Part shown: in pieces, positions 47,861 to 56,544 of the stretch
Numbering within the stretch: position 1 is the stretch's first letter
Layout: every line of letters starts with the position of its first letter
NCBI RefSeq assembly: GCF_000378045.1
Contig: NZ_KB899111.1
Span: 21,204-85,203 of the forward strand
Reading direction: 5' to 3'
Length of the DNA stretch: 64,000 nucleotides
Source of the DNA: Marinobacterium rhizophilum DSM 18822
GTDB lineage: Bacteria; Pseudomonadota; Gammaproteobacteria; Pseudomonadales; Balneatricaceae
Made by a program: the position numbers and the translations under genes
Notes under the pieces: model-generated
The model's database searches: none
What the model was told of the DNA's origin: nothing
What the model saw: the letters and a program-made list of their open reading frames with translations, nothing else

Positions 47861-48892
47861 TCAGTTGTCAAATCCGACTTTGTCCACCAGACGGGATGCC
47901 GTGGCGCGCAGCGGTCCCAGTTCGCTCAGGCTGATTTCGTCGCCCTTGAAATTGCCCATGTACTCTTCGATCAGGGCCGAGTTGGGTGTGCCGGGGCGTA
48001 CCGGGAACTCGGAGTTAACTTCGGCATAAATTTTCTGGGCCTTTTCGGCGGCGAGGAACTCGATCAGCTTGATGGCGTTGTCGCGGTTCGGCGCATGCTG
48101 GGTTACCGCGGCGCCGGAGATGTTCATGTGCGCTCCGCGGTCATCCTGGTTCGGGAACACGAGGTTAACGGACTGTGCCCATTCCTTCTGTTCCGGCTGT
48201 TCTTCGTTGGTCAGCATTTTGCCGAAGTAGTAAGAGTTGCCCAGCGCGAGATCGCAGACGCCTTCCTTCACGGCCTTGACCTGAGCACGGTCGTTACCCT
48301 GGGGTTTGCGCGCCAGGTTGGCCTTGAGGTCTTCGAGCCACTGCTCGGCGTACGCTTCGTCGTGATGCGCAATCATGGATGCGATCAGTGACAGGTTGTA
48401 GGTGTGCTTGCCGCTGCGAGTACAGATGCGGCCTTTCCATTTCGGGTCGGCGAGCTCTTCGTAGGTTTTGATTTCGCCGTCCTGCACACGATCCTTGGAC
48501 GCGTAAATGATGCGTGAACGGGCGGTGAGGCCAAACCAGCGACCTTCGGGGTCACGGTAGTGCTGCGGAATACTTTCATTCAGCACGTCGCTCTGCACGG
48601 CGCTGACCAGGCCTTTCTGGGTGGCATCGTACAGCGGGCCGACTTCAGCCGTCAGCAGAATGTCTGCCGGGGAGTTGCGGCCTTCATGCTCCAGTCGCTC
48701 CAGCAGTCCCTTGTCGCCGGTGACCAGGTTGACCTGGATGCCCGTTTCCTTGCTGAACTCTTCCAGCAGCGGCTGGATCAGGAACGCCTGACGGTAAGAG
48801 TAGATGTTGACTTCGTTCGCGGCCTGGGCGAAAGACGCGGTGCCGGCCAGCGTCAGGGTGGCGGCAGCAAGCAGTGTGCGGGAGCTTTTCAT
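47861..48892 (-). CDS. fbpA: Ferric iron ABC transporter substrate-binding protein FbpA
   Basis: FbpA is the periplasmic Fe(III)-binding protein of the importer. From ATG 48892 the precursor has 343 residues with a signal peptide cut after AQA (about residue 24). The mature protein begins ANEVNIYSYRQ. The iron-ligating Tyr pair is in LGNSYYFGKML, near residues 219-220. An ATG four codons earlier (48904) is possible but gives a less basic start. Two Fur-like sites lie upstream, and the gene heads an fbpA-fbpB unit. Confidence 0.93.
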   Translation of the reverse strand: MKSSRTLLAAATLTLAGTASFAQAANEVNIYSYRQAFLIQPLLEEFSKETGIQVNLVTGDKGLLERLEHEGRNSPADILLTAEVGPLYDATQKGLVSAVQSDVLNESIPQHYRDPEGRWFGLTARSRIIYASKDRVQDGEIKTYEELADPKWKGRICTRSGKHTYNLSLIASMIAHHDEAYAEQWLEDLKANLARKPQGNDRAQVKAVKEGVCDLALGNSYYFGKMLTNEEQPEQKEWAQSVNLVFPNQDDRGAHMNISGAAVTQHAPNRDNAIKLIEFLAAEKAQKIYAEVNSEFPVRPGTPNSALIEEYMGNFKGDEISLSELGPLRATASRLVDKVGFDN

Positions 48893-48934
48893 ACAGAGAC
48901 TCACTTTTGTGCGACGTTTTTATGTAAAAGGTAA

Positions 48935-48949
48935 TGCGAACAATTCTTA
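48935..48949 (-). promoter_or_regulatory. Possible second Fur site before fbpA
   Basis: On the minus strand the site reads TAAGAATTGTTCGCA, a partial match to the 7-1-7 Fur consensus (9 of 14). It is close to the fbpA start. Together with the better site at 48978-48992, it suggests a Fur-regulated promoter. Confidence 0.4.
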
Positions 48950-48977
48950 ATAATATTCCAGGCGCTGTCAAGTGAGA

Positions 48978-48992
48978 TGAGTATTATTCTCA
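48978..48992 (-). promoter_or_regulatory. Candidate Fur box upstream of fbpA
   Basis: On the minus strand TGAGAATAATACTCA matches the 7-1-7 Fur consensus in 11 of 14 positions. It lies in a larger palindrome, AAGTGAGA and TCTCACTT around a central core. It is 86 bp upstream of the fbpA ATG. Confidence 0.65.
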
Positions 48993-49171
48993 CTTAACTT
49001 GACCAGGATCATGATACGAACCCGGCTGCCGCCAAGGTCCGGGCGTTTGCGCCGCTGATGCAAGCATCAGGTATGTTTGGGCAATTTGTCGGCAAACCTT
49101 GCACTTTCGTGGTGAGTCTTGACGGGCACTGCAACTGCCGGCGGCATCGTATTGGCCTTGCCGGCATTGTG

Positions 49172-49888
49172 TCAGAGTGGTGGAAAGAGTCGTGCCAGCA
49201 GGACCGGCACTGCCGTTTCGACGCGCAAAATACGCTGCCCTACATGTATGGGGGCCAGACCTGCCTGCTGCAGCTTTTCAATCTCATAACGGATAAATCC
49301 TCCCTCCGGGCCTATGGCCAGGGTGGTGGGTGCCTGCGCAGCGGGAGGGCAGGCTGATGCCTCGTAAGGGTGGGCTACCAGGGCGCGCGTATTGGCAGCG
49401 ATCATGGGCAGCTCGTCCTCCACGAAGGGCTTGAAGCGCTTGTGCAGCGTTACCTGGGGCAGCGTTGTATCACCCGCCTGCTCGAGTCCCAGCAGCAGTT
49501 GCTCTCGCAGAGCTTCATCGCTGAGCAGGGGGGTAGACCAGTAGCTTTTGTCGACCCGGTAGGAGTTGATCAGGCACAGCTTTTTCACCCCCATGGTGGC
49601 AATGGTCTGGAGCGTGCGCTTGAGCATTTTGGGGCGCGGCAGCGCCAAGATCAGGGTCAGCGGCAGGGCTGGCGGCGGTTGCTGTTCCAGGCGGGTTTCC
49701 AGTTCGATGCTCTGGTCATCGAGTTTCAGCACGCGGGCGGATCCCGTCAGACCGTTGAGCAGCCCTACTTTCAGTTCTTCGCCCACCGCGGGTTTGTGCA
49801 CCGCGTGGATATGGCTGTAGCGCCGGTCACTCAGGCGTACGATGCCCGGCGCGATAAAGTCGTCTTCAAACAGCAGGATCAGATTCAT
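49172..49888 (-). CDS. rsmE: 16S rRNA m3U1498 methyltransferase RsmE
   Basis: RsmE methylates N3 of U1498 in the decoding region of 16S rRNA. The 238-residue protein has an N-terminal PUA-like domain (IVRLSDRRYSHIHAVHKPAV) and a C-terminal SPOUT knot: LALPRPKMLKRTLQTIATMG, TLAIGPEGGFIRYEIEKLQQ and LGQRILR-type VGQRILRVETAVPVLLARL. These are family signatures. It stands alone, convergent with nothing near, and divergent from the phaB-type gene. Confidence 0.95.
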   Translation of the reverse strand: MNLILLFEDDFIAPGIVRLSDRRYSHIHAVHKPAVGEELKVGLLNGLTGSARVLKLDDQSIELETRLEQQPPPALPLTLILALPRPKMLKRTLQTIATMGVKKLCLINSYRVDKSYWSTPLLSDEALREQLLLGLEQAGDTTLPQVTLHKRFKPFVEDELPMIAANTRALVAHPYEASACPPAAQAPTTLAIGPEGGFIRYEIEKLQQAGLAPIHVGQRILRVETAVPVLLARLFPPL

Positions 49889-50158
49889 GGATATGCAGGG
49901 TGCAGAGTGCCAGGGCTTTGGGCGCGCAGTATATCAGAACGTTTGCCAGCCAGACTGGGCGAGCTGGGCGTGGAGTTTGCTTTTTGTCACATATCCGTAA
50001 ATTTTTACGGGTATTGTCATCGGCCTGTAGCAAATGAAGTTGATTTGTAAAGCGGGTTGGTATTATTGTCGTTTTACTTAGGGACGAGCTAAGCAGTAGG
50101 CACGAAAATTATAAGTCACCTTATAAAAGAAGGAAGTTGACACTATGGGGATGCGTTT

Positions 50159-50908
50159 ATGAGTAAGAAAATAGCGTTTGTAACGGGTGGTACCGGTGGT
50201 CTGGGTACTCCTATCTGTCGCTCTCTGGTAGACCAGGGTTTCACCGTAGTTGCCGGCTATAACAGTGGCGGAAAACATGAAAAGGCGCAGGCCTGGCAGG
50301 CCGAGCAGCGCAAGGATGGTTATGAAATCATGATCGCCTACGGCGACGTGACTGACGCAGAGTCCTGCAAGCAGTGTATTGCCAACGTTGAGGAGCAGAC
50401 TGGCGGCACCGTTGATGTCCTGGTCAACAATGCGGGTATCACTCGCGATGGCCAGTTCAAGAAGATGACATGGGAACAGTGGGACGAAGTCATGTCCGCC
50501 AACCTTGACTCCATGTTCCATATGACCCGTGTCGTGATCAACGGCATGCTGGACAAGGGCTGGGGCCGCGTCATCAACATTTCTTCTGTTAATGCGCAGA
50601 AGGGCCAGTTCGGTCAGTGCAACTACTCGGCTGCCAAGGCGGGTATCCATGGTTTCACCAAGGCGCTGGCGCAGGAAGTGGCACGCAAGGGCGTAACGGT
50701 TAATACCGTGTCACCCGGCTATATCAAGACCGCCATGGTGGCGGCGATCGCACAGGATATCCAGGACAAGATTACTGCGACCATTCCGGTTGGGCGTTTC
50801 GGTACGCCGGAAGAGATCGGCCGCCTGGTGGCCTTCGTCGCTGACGAGCAGTCCGGTTATATCACCGGTGCCGACCTGTCCATGAACGGCGGTTTGCACA
50901 TGTCGTGA
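50159..50908 (+). CDS. phbB: Acetoacetyl-CoA reductase (PhaB type)
   Basis: PhaB/PhbB reduces acetoacetyl-CoA to (R)-3-hydroxybutyryl-CoA with NADPH for polyhydroxybutyrate synthesis. The 249 residues are a classical short-chain dehydrogenase: cofactor loop TGGTGGLG at 9-16, NNAGITRDGQF in the middle and catalytic Y156-xxx-K160 in CNYSAAKAGIHGFTKALAQE. The residues FKKMTWEQWDEVMSANLDSM are characteristic of PhaB rather than FabG. SD GGGGATG is six to seven bases before ATG 50159. No synthase (phaC) or thiolase is adjacent. Confidence 0.9.
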   Translation: MSKKIAFVTGGTGGLGTPICRSLVDQGFTVVAGYNSGGKHEKAQAWQAEQRKDGYEIMIAYGDVTDAESCKQCIANVEEQTGGTVDVLVNNAGITRDGQFKKMTWEQWDEVMSANLDSMFHMTRVVINGMLDKGWGRVINISSVNAQKGQFGQCNYSAAKAGIHGFTKALAQEVARKGVTVNTVSPGYIKTAMVAAIAQDIQDKITATIPVGRFGTPEEIGRLVAFVADEQSGYITGADLSMNGGLHMS

Positions 50909-50958
50909 TGGAACATGCCAGGGCCTTGGCCCTGGTTTGAGCTTTAACGCTCGCGCAT

Positions 50959-50988
50959 AAAAAATCCCGCTATTAGCGGGATTTTTTT
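50959..50988 (+). terminator. Rho-independent terminator after phbB
   Basis: AAAAAATCCCGC (50959-50970) pairs with GCGGGATTTTTT (50976-50987) around a TATTA loop. The A and T arms make it bidirectional, serving also the DUF349 gene that ends just beyond. Confidence 0.93.
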
Positions 50989-51014
50989 ATGCCTTTTTTT
51001 GATCTTTCACGGCG

Positions 51015-53885
51015 TTACAACAAACCTTTGAGAGGCTTGTAGAAACGCTGTACCAGATCCGGGTGGCGTCGAGCCATGGGGACGCAGCGCCACTCATATT
51101 CGAGCCGCTGCAGGTCTGCCGTTGTCACGGACTCGCTATGTTGCTCCAGTGCCTGTTGCAGGCGCTGCATCTGGTATTCCAGTCGCAGGACCTGGTCGTC
51201 TTCCGGTGATGAGAGTCCCAGCTCGATTTCCAGCTGAATACACAGCTGTCGCAGACGCAGGCCGGCTGCTTCGGTCAGTTCCGGCAGCAGCTCGGGTTCC
51301 TGCTGGATTTGTCGTGCCAGCGCAAAGCGCTGTTCAATCAGTTCAGCATATTCGTTGCCGCAGCTGTCCAGCGTTTCCCAGCGGGCCTGGAGTTGCTCCA
51401 GTACGGCTGTATCCGGGTCATCGGCCAGCAGCTGCGCTTCCAGCTCGTCGCAAAGTTCGATGCGCAGTCGCAGCGCCGTATAAGCGCTGCCATCCTGTAG
51501 CTGTACCAGATCAGCGCGTTGGCGTTCAAGCTGCTGCCGGGCATCGTCAAAGCGGCGCAGGTAGGGTGTGCTGAAGTCTTCGTCGAGCTCACAGAAACGG
51601 GTAATGCTCTGGGGCAAGACCTGTTCCAGCTGGGCGCGGCTGCAGGGCGCTTGCAGCAACTGTTCCAGCTGGCGGCAAATCTGCTCAGCGCATTCGCGCT
51701 GCTCTGCACGCAGCTCGCGCCCGCGTTGCTGGCTTTCTCCCAGACGCGAGAAGAGGGTGTCGCAATGGGCGCGAAAATGTTTCCACAGCCGGTGCTCCTG
51801 GCTGCGGAAGGTTTTGCCCGCGTCTTTCCATTGCTGTTGCAGTTGTTTGGCCTGCTGTGCTGCTTCCTGCGGATCTTCAGCCTCGCGCAGGGCTGCGACC
51901 TGGTCGACCAGGTCGCGCTTGAGTTCCAGGCAGGCGTGATAGTGGTCGTGGAGTGGACCATCGAGTTGCTGCAGTAGCTGGTTGAACCGCTCCTGTGCCT
52001 GCTTGCCCGGCCCCCGGTCGACGGGTGAATACTGCTTCCATTCATCCTTGGCGGCGCGGCTGATAGTATCGATGGCACTCCAGTCGGCCTGATCCCAGTC
52101 GATGCTGGCGATGTAACTTTCCAGCTGGTCGCAGATAACACCACGCTGTACCAGGTTTTCGCGCCGGCGTTCACCCTGCGCCTGGAAATAGGCTTCGCAG
52201 GGTGCATAAGCCTGGTCCGAGGCGTTCTTGAAGCGCCGCCAGATTGCCTGCGCATGGAAGGGATCTGTGCTGTCGAGCACCTTCCACTGTTGCTGCAGGC
52301 GGCGGATGGCGTCGGCCAGTTCCGTCACGTCGAGTTCGCTGCCGATCAGGGCTTCCATATCCGCGCACAGCTGCTCTTTTTTCGGCGTTACGGCGTAGCC
52401 CTGCCAGTCCCTGAGTTCAAGCAGCCGGGCATGCAGCTGCTTGAAACGTAGATCCAGTGACGCTGACGCGTTGCCATTCAGCATTTCCAGGGCTTGGGCG
52501 GCCCGTTCATGGTACTTGCCTGCCTGTTTGACGTGGCCTTCTGAAATGGCCTTTTCGAGGCGGTCGAGCTGCTCCTGCAGGCTTTGCACCAGTCCCTGCT
52601 CCTGGTCCTGCAGTGCCTTGTGGCGCGCATCAATCGCCTGCAGGCGCTGCTTGGCCTGCTTCAGGGTATCTGGCTGTGCCAGTGCCTGTGGCCAGTTGAT
52701 CTTCTGCAGCAGGCTGTTAATGCGTTGTTGCTGCTTGCGAAGCACCGCCGGGCTTGCATCGTCTACCGGTTGAGCCAAAACGCGCTGCAGGTCGGTCTGG
52801 GCCTGTTGCAACGCCTGGGCGCTATGTGCAGTGTGCTCTATGCGTGCCAGGATCTTGCGTGCGCTTGTTGCCCTGGCGGCATCATCGGCTGAGTCATTGC
52901 TGAACTGGGCGTGGTCAAGGGCGTCCCATTGCTGCTGCCAGGCGGTGAGTTCGGCGCTGAGGGTCTCAGCGTCCAGGCGGGTATTCGCCAACGCTTCATG
53001 GCTGCGTTGTTCGATCGCTTCGAGTTGTTGCAGCAGCTGCTCGCAGTGTTCCTGATAGTCTTTCTGGCGACGCTGCAACTGTGCTTTGGCATCGGCCTCT
53101 GCCTGCATTCTGGCGGCGCGTTCCCGGCAAATCAGCAGGGCCTGCTGAAAGCGATCTTCCAGTGCATCTGCGGAGGATTCCAGCTTCCGCCATTCCTGGC
53201 TAAGCGCATCGATGCGGGCGCCGTACAAAGGCATCAGTTCGCCTTCGGCCAGCTGCTCCATGCGCTCTACGCGCTCTAGCCTGTCGGCTTGCAGGGCCTG
53301 CTGGGCGCGTACCTGCTCGCGCAGCTGCTGCAGCTTTTCCCGTGTTACACGGTACACCGCCTTGTCGCGCTGGCGCATCTGGCGGCCGACGCGTTCGAGT
53401 GACTCTTCGCTTTCGAGGCGTTCCGCCGCCAGACGTCGCATCTGGGCACTCTGTGCATTCAGTGTCAGCACTTCGAGGTTGCTTTCATCGCGTACGCGCA
53501 ACACCGCGGCCTGCTGCAGAGCGCTTTGGCCCGTGTGCAGGGCGATATGGGTCAGCAGGTCCTGATCCTGGATTACCTCGATGCAGGACAGTTGCTGCTC
53601 GGTCGTGAGTGCGCTGGTTTCACCGGCCACCAGGTTACACAGCTGGTCGGTGGCGACATGCCGAATGGCAGGGTCCTGCTCGCTGGCAATGACGCGCAGT
53701 AACAGTTCTGGCTCTTGTAACCGCGCGACAGCGGCCTTGCGAACGTCGGGGCTCTGATCCGTCTGAGCCAGCCTGGCGATTATTTCGAGTTGGTCGGGGT
53801 GTTCCGTCAGCATCGAGCTGATTGCACGTATCCGTACGTCCGCCTTGTTGCTTTGCCACTTGGGCCTGAAAAACTTCGCAAACAT
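51015..53885 (-). CDS. Large DUF349 repeat protein
   Basis: From ATG 53885 (MFAKFFRPKWQSNK) the product has 956 residues. The N-terminal 150 or so look like HEAT-type helical repeats (RIRAISSMLTEHPDQLEIIA, VRKAAVARLQEPELLLRVIA). The remainder is Gln/Leu/Arg-rich helix with several DUF349 segments, recognised by patterns such as LDSTDPFHAQAIWRRFKNAS with the Trp/Phe framework and WKDAGKTFRSQEHRLWKHFR. The helices suggest coiled coils. DUF349 proteins occur in many bacteria, but their function is not established. An in-frame ATG at 53939 would add 18 residues without homology. No partner gene is adjacent. Confidence 0.88.
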   Translation of the reverse strand: MFAKFFRPKWQSNKADVRIRAISSMLTEHPDQLEIIARLAQTDQSPDVRKAAVARLQEPELLLRVIASEQDPAIRHVATDQLCNLVAGETSALTTEQQLSCIEVIQDQDLLTHIALHTGQSALQQAAVLRVRDESNLEVLTLNAQSAQMRRLAAERLESEESLERVGRQMRQRDKAVYRVTREKLQQLREQVRAQQALQADRLERVERMEQLAEGELMPLYGARIDALSQEWRKLESSADALEDRFQQALLICRERAARMQAEADAKAQLQRRQKDYQEHCEQLLQQLEAIEQRSHEALANTRLDAETLSAELTAWQQQWDALDHAQFSNDSADDAARATSARKILARIEHTAHSAQALQQAQTDLQRVLAQPVDDASPAVLRKQQQRINSLLQKINWPQALAQPDTLKQAKQRLQAIDARHKALQDQEQGLVQSLQEQLDRLEKAISEGHVKQAGKYHERAAQALEMLNGNASASLDLRFKQLHARLLELRDWQGYAVTPKKEQLCADMEALIGSELDVTELADAIRRLQQQWKVLDSTDPFHAQAIWRRFKNASDQAYAPCEAYFQAQGERRRENLVQRGVICDQLESYIASIDWDQADWSAIDTISRAAKDEWKQYSPVDRGPGKQAQERFNQLLQQLDGPLHDHYHACLELKRDLVDQVAALREAEDPQEAAQQAKQLQQQWKDAGKTFRSQEHRLWKHFRAHCDTLFSRLGESQQRGRELRAEQRECAEQICRQLEQLLQAPCSRAQLEQVLPQSITRFCELDEDFSTPYLRRFDDARQQLERQRADLVQLQDGSAYTALRLRIELCDELEAQLLADDPDTAVLEQLQARWETLDSCGNEYAELIEQRFALARQIQQEPELLPELTEAAGLRLRQLCIQLEIELGLSSPEDDQVLRLEYQMQRLQQALEQHSESVTTADLQRLEYEWRCVPMARRHPDLVQRFYKPLKGLL

Positions 53886-54048
53886 TGGTAGGGGGGTCCC
53901 GGCATTAGGGTTGGGCAGCATGCGCCTGGCATGCTGCAACGCGAAAGTTAACTATTCTAAGGCGCCGTGCAAGGCAGTGAAAGAGTTGACATGCACGCAA
54001 AGTTGTCGAATGCAGGAACCGAGTCGCGAGTGTGCTGTCTTCACGTCG

Positions 54049-54504
54049 TTACGCGCCCGGGTTCGACTGGAATTCAGCATCGCCGGTTACATAGTACCAA
54101 CGGCCCTGGTCGCGTCTGAAACTTGAGCGCTCGTGCAGCCGTCCGGGTTCTGCCTCACTGACGTAAAACGCTTCGAACTCCACCATGCCAACGGTGTCCT
54201 GCTCGCCGCCTGCCTGTACATCCATAATCCGCAGTCCCGTCCAGCGGGTATGTCTGAACTGCCGTTTTAGCGCACCGCGCTCACCCGGCTGACGTCGCTC
54301 AGGCGCCAGGGTGTCGATCAGGTATGATGCGAGACCCAGAGAAAAGGCGCTGTAGCGCGAGCGCATCAGGCCTTCGGCGGTGGTCGCCGGTCGCTTGCCG
54401 CTGATGGCAGGCTCACAGCAGTCACGGTACAGCTTGTCGCTTTGACAGGGGCAGGGCATGTCCGGGGTGCCGGTCATCTTGGCGGCAGATTTTTTCTTCG
54501 ACAT
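54049..54504 (-). CDS. YchJ family metal-binding protein
   Basis: The 151-residue protein has a SEC-C-like zinc motif at the N-terminus: C18-P-C20-QSDKLYRD-C29-C30. An NTF2-like domain follows, with MRSRYSAFSLGLASYLIDTL and RWTGLRIMDVQAGGEQD. YchJ proteins are widespread and uncharacterised. The gene is convergent with nothing close and lies between the DUF349 gene and sbcB, with 163 bp to the former and 189 bp to the latter, where I see no other feature. Confidence 0.9.
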   Translation of the reverse strand: MSKKKSAAKMTGTPDMPCPCQSDKLYRDCCEPAISGKRPATTAEGLMRSRYSAFSLGLASYLIDTLAPERRQPGERGALKRQFRHTRWTGLRIMDVQAGGEQDTVGMVEFEAFYVSEAEPGRLHERSSFRRDQGRWYYVTGDAEFQSNPGA

Positions 54505-54693
54505 GGGTATCCGTCAGGTTAAGCAGCGGCGGCGGGACGGAAATGGATCGACGGCGCCCTAGCTGTTAGGCTTTAATGCTCGCGGCGGCGCGGTGTTTAT
54601 CCGTGCGGCCGCATACTGGCCCATAGTCTAAACAGGATCCGATGTGGCGTCTGCCGTCGGATTGATCATTTTTATCAGGGAAGCTTCGATCCG

Positions 54694-56157
54694 ATGTCTG
54701 TCTCCGCCACGCCGACCTTCTTCTGGCACGATTACGAAACCTTTGGCGCCGACCCCAAGCGCGATCGCCCGGCGCAGTTTGCCGGTGTACGTACCGACAT
54801 GGAACTGAACATCATCGAAGAGCCGGTGATGTTCTTTTGCAAGCCGGCGGATGACTTTCTGCCCAGTCCCGATGCCTGCCTTATTACCGGTATTACACCG
54901 CAGCAAGCGCTGGTGGAGGGTGTCTGCGAGGCTGAATTCATTGCTCGCATCCATGCAGAAATGTCTCGCCCGGGTACCTGCGGTGTGGGGTATAACAGCA
55001 TCCGTTTTGATGATGAGGTGACACGTTACACCCTGTACCGCAATTTCTACGATCCTTATGCACGTGAGTGGCAGAACGATTGCTCGCGCTGGGACATCAT
55101 CGACATGCTGCGCCTGACGCGCGCCCTGCGCCCCGAAGGTATTGAGTGGCCGAGCTACGACGACGGTACACCCAGTCTGCGGCTGGAAGATCTGACCCGT
55201 GCCAACGGCATCGATCATGGTCATGCCCATGATGCGCTGTCCGACGTTTATGCAACCATCGCCATGGCCAAGCTGGTGCGTGAGCGTCAGCCAAAGCTGT
55301 TTGACTATGTGCTGAAAAATCGTGGCAAGCGTGCGGTGCAGGCGTTGCTGGATGTAGCGACCCACAAGCCGGTACTGCATGTTTCGTCCCGCTATCCGGT
55401 GGAGTGGGGTAACTGCGCCATTGTTGCCCCCCTGGCCGGGCACCCGGTCAATCGCAACAGTGTGATCGTGTGGGATTTGCGGGTGGATCCGACGCCCTTG
55501 CTCAGTTTGCCCGCCGATGAAATTCGCCGCCTGATGTACACCCGGCATGAGGATCTTGAGCCGGACGCGCCGCGCATCGCGCTCAAGCAGGTGCATATCA
55601 ACAAGTGTCCTATCGTCGCGCCGGCCGGAATGCTGACGTCGACGGAGGCCAAGCGGCTGCAGATCGATGGCGATAGCTGCCGTACGCATTTGCAGATCCT
55701 GCGCAGTTTTGATGGCCTGCAGGCCTGTCTGGCCGAGGTCTTCAGTGAAAGCGATTTCGATACGCCATCCGACCCCGATCAGATGCTTTATAGCGGGGGC
55801 TTCTTTGGTGAAGCGGACAAGGCCGCGATGGCACGGATTCGAGACTGCGACCCGGCGGAACTCGGCTCACTGGAACTGGCCTTTCAGGATCCGCGACTGG
55901 AAGAGATGTTGCTGCGATACAAGGCGCGCAACTTTCCCAACAGCCTGACAGATGATGAACGTCTGCACTGGGAAGAGTATCGCCATCGCAAGCTGCTGGG
56001 TGACAACAACGACGGTTACCTCGGCATGACGGCATTCTATGAACGCTTGAATACGCTGTACCAGGCACCGGAGCGCACCGATGCGCAGCGTCGCATTCTG
56101 GAAGAGTTGAATGTCTATGCCGAAGCGATCTACCCGATGGAAGGCATGGATGGATGA
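54694..56157 (+). CDS. sbcB: Exodeoxyribonuclease I (SbcB)
   Basis: SbcB degrades single-stranded DNA 3' to 5' and acts in recombination and mismatch repair. The 487 residues begin with the DEDDh exonuclease motif D13-Y-E15-TFG, with GVGYNSIRFDDEVTRYTLYR near 94-113, and NGIDHGHAHDALSDVYATIA holding the third catalytic block. The SH3-like and helical C-terminal domains follow, with FPNSLTDDERLHWEEYRHRK near the end. The TGA overlaps the ATG of the next small gene. Confidence 0.96.
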   Translation: MSVSATPTFFWHDYETFGADPKRDRPAQFAGVRTDMELNIIEEPVMFFCKPADDFLPSPDACLITGITPQQALVEGVCEAEFIARIHAEMSRPGTCGVGYNSIRFDDEVTRYTLYRNFYDPYAREWQNDCSRWDIIDMLRLTRALRPEGIEWPSYDDGTPSLRLEDLTRANGIDHGHAHDALSDVYATIAMAKLVRERQPKLFDYVLKNRGKRAVQALLDVATHKPVLHVSSRYPVEWGNCAIVAPLAGHPVNRNSVIVWDLRVDPTPLLSLPADEIRRLMYTRHEDLEPDAPRIALKQVHINKCPIVAPAGMLTSTEAKRLQIDGDSCRTHLQILRSFDGLQACLAEVFSESDFDTPSDPDQMLYSGGFFGEADKAAMARIRDCDPAELGSLELAFQDPRLEEMLLRYKARNFPNSLTDDERLHWEEYRHRKLLGDNNDGYLGMTAFYERLNTLYQAPERTDAQRRILEELNVYAEAIYPMEGMDG

Positions 56158-56531
56158 GTCGTCTGAAGCTTGGCGCCTGTGTGTTGAGCCTGCTGGCAAC
56201 GCCCCTCTGGGGTGATGAGGTTTTGCCCTATGCGCTGACCGAGCCGCAGGGCTTTTCCGGCGGTTCCGTCGACGCCCAGAGCGTGTATGACAACAAGGCG
56301 CGTGGCAGTCTTGATACGGAGCCCATGCCCGAGGTCAGGCCGCAGGCAAGCGGGCCGGAACTGCCGGCGCCCTACATCGTGCCTTATGCCGGGACTCCGC
56401 AAGCCAGTGAAGTTCTGATCGGCCCCGTACGCACGCCCACACCACCGAGCGGGGAAGACCGAGTCTTCGAGCAAATCCGCACCGAGCCCGGCTCCCCCTA
56501 TCTTGAAACGAAGGAGCAGCCATCCGGCTGA
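56154..56531 (+). CDS. Small secreted Pro-rich protein coupled to sbcB
   Basis: I do not recognise the family. The 125-residue product has a good signal peptide (MSRLKLGACVLSLLATPLWG) and then a low-complexity acidic region with many Pro, such as SGPELPAPYIVPYAGTPQAS and VRTPTPPSGEDRVFEQIRT. No Cys remain in the mature part, so it is probably a soluble, partly unfolded periplasmic protein. ATGA overlap with sbcB implies coupled translation of a nuclease and an exported peptide, which has no obvious logic. It ends 13 bp from the convergent M16 protease gene. Confidence 0.65.
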   Translation: MSRLKLGACVLSLLATPLWGDEVLPYALTEPQGFSGGSVDAQSVYDNKARGSLDTEPMPEVRPQASGPELPAPYIVPYAGTPQASEVLIGPVRTPTPPSGEDRVFEQIRTEPGSPYLETKEQPSG

Positions 56532-56544
56532 GCCTTATCTTTTA

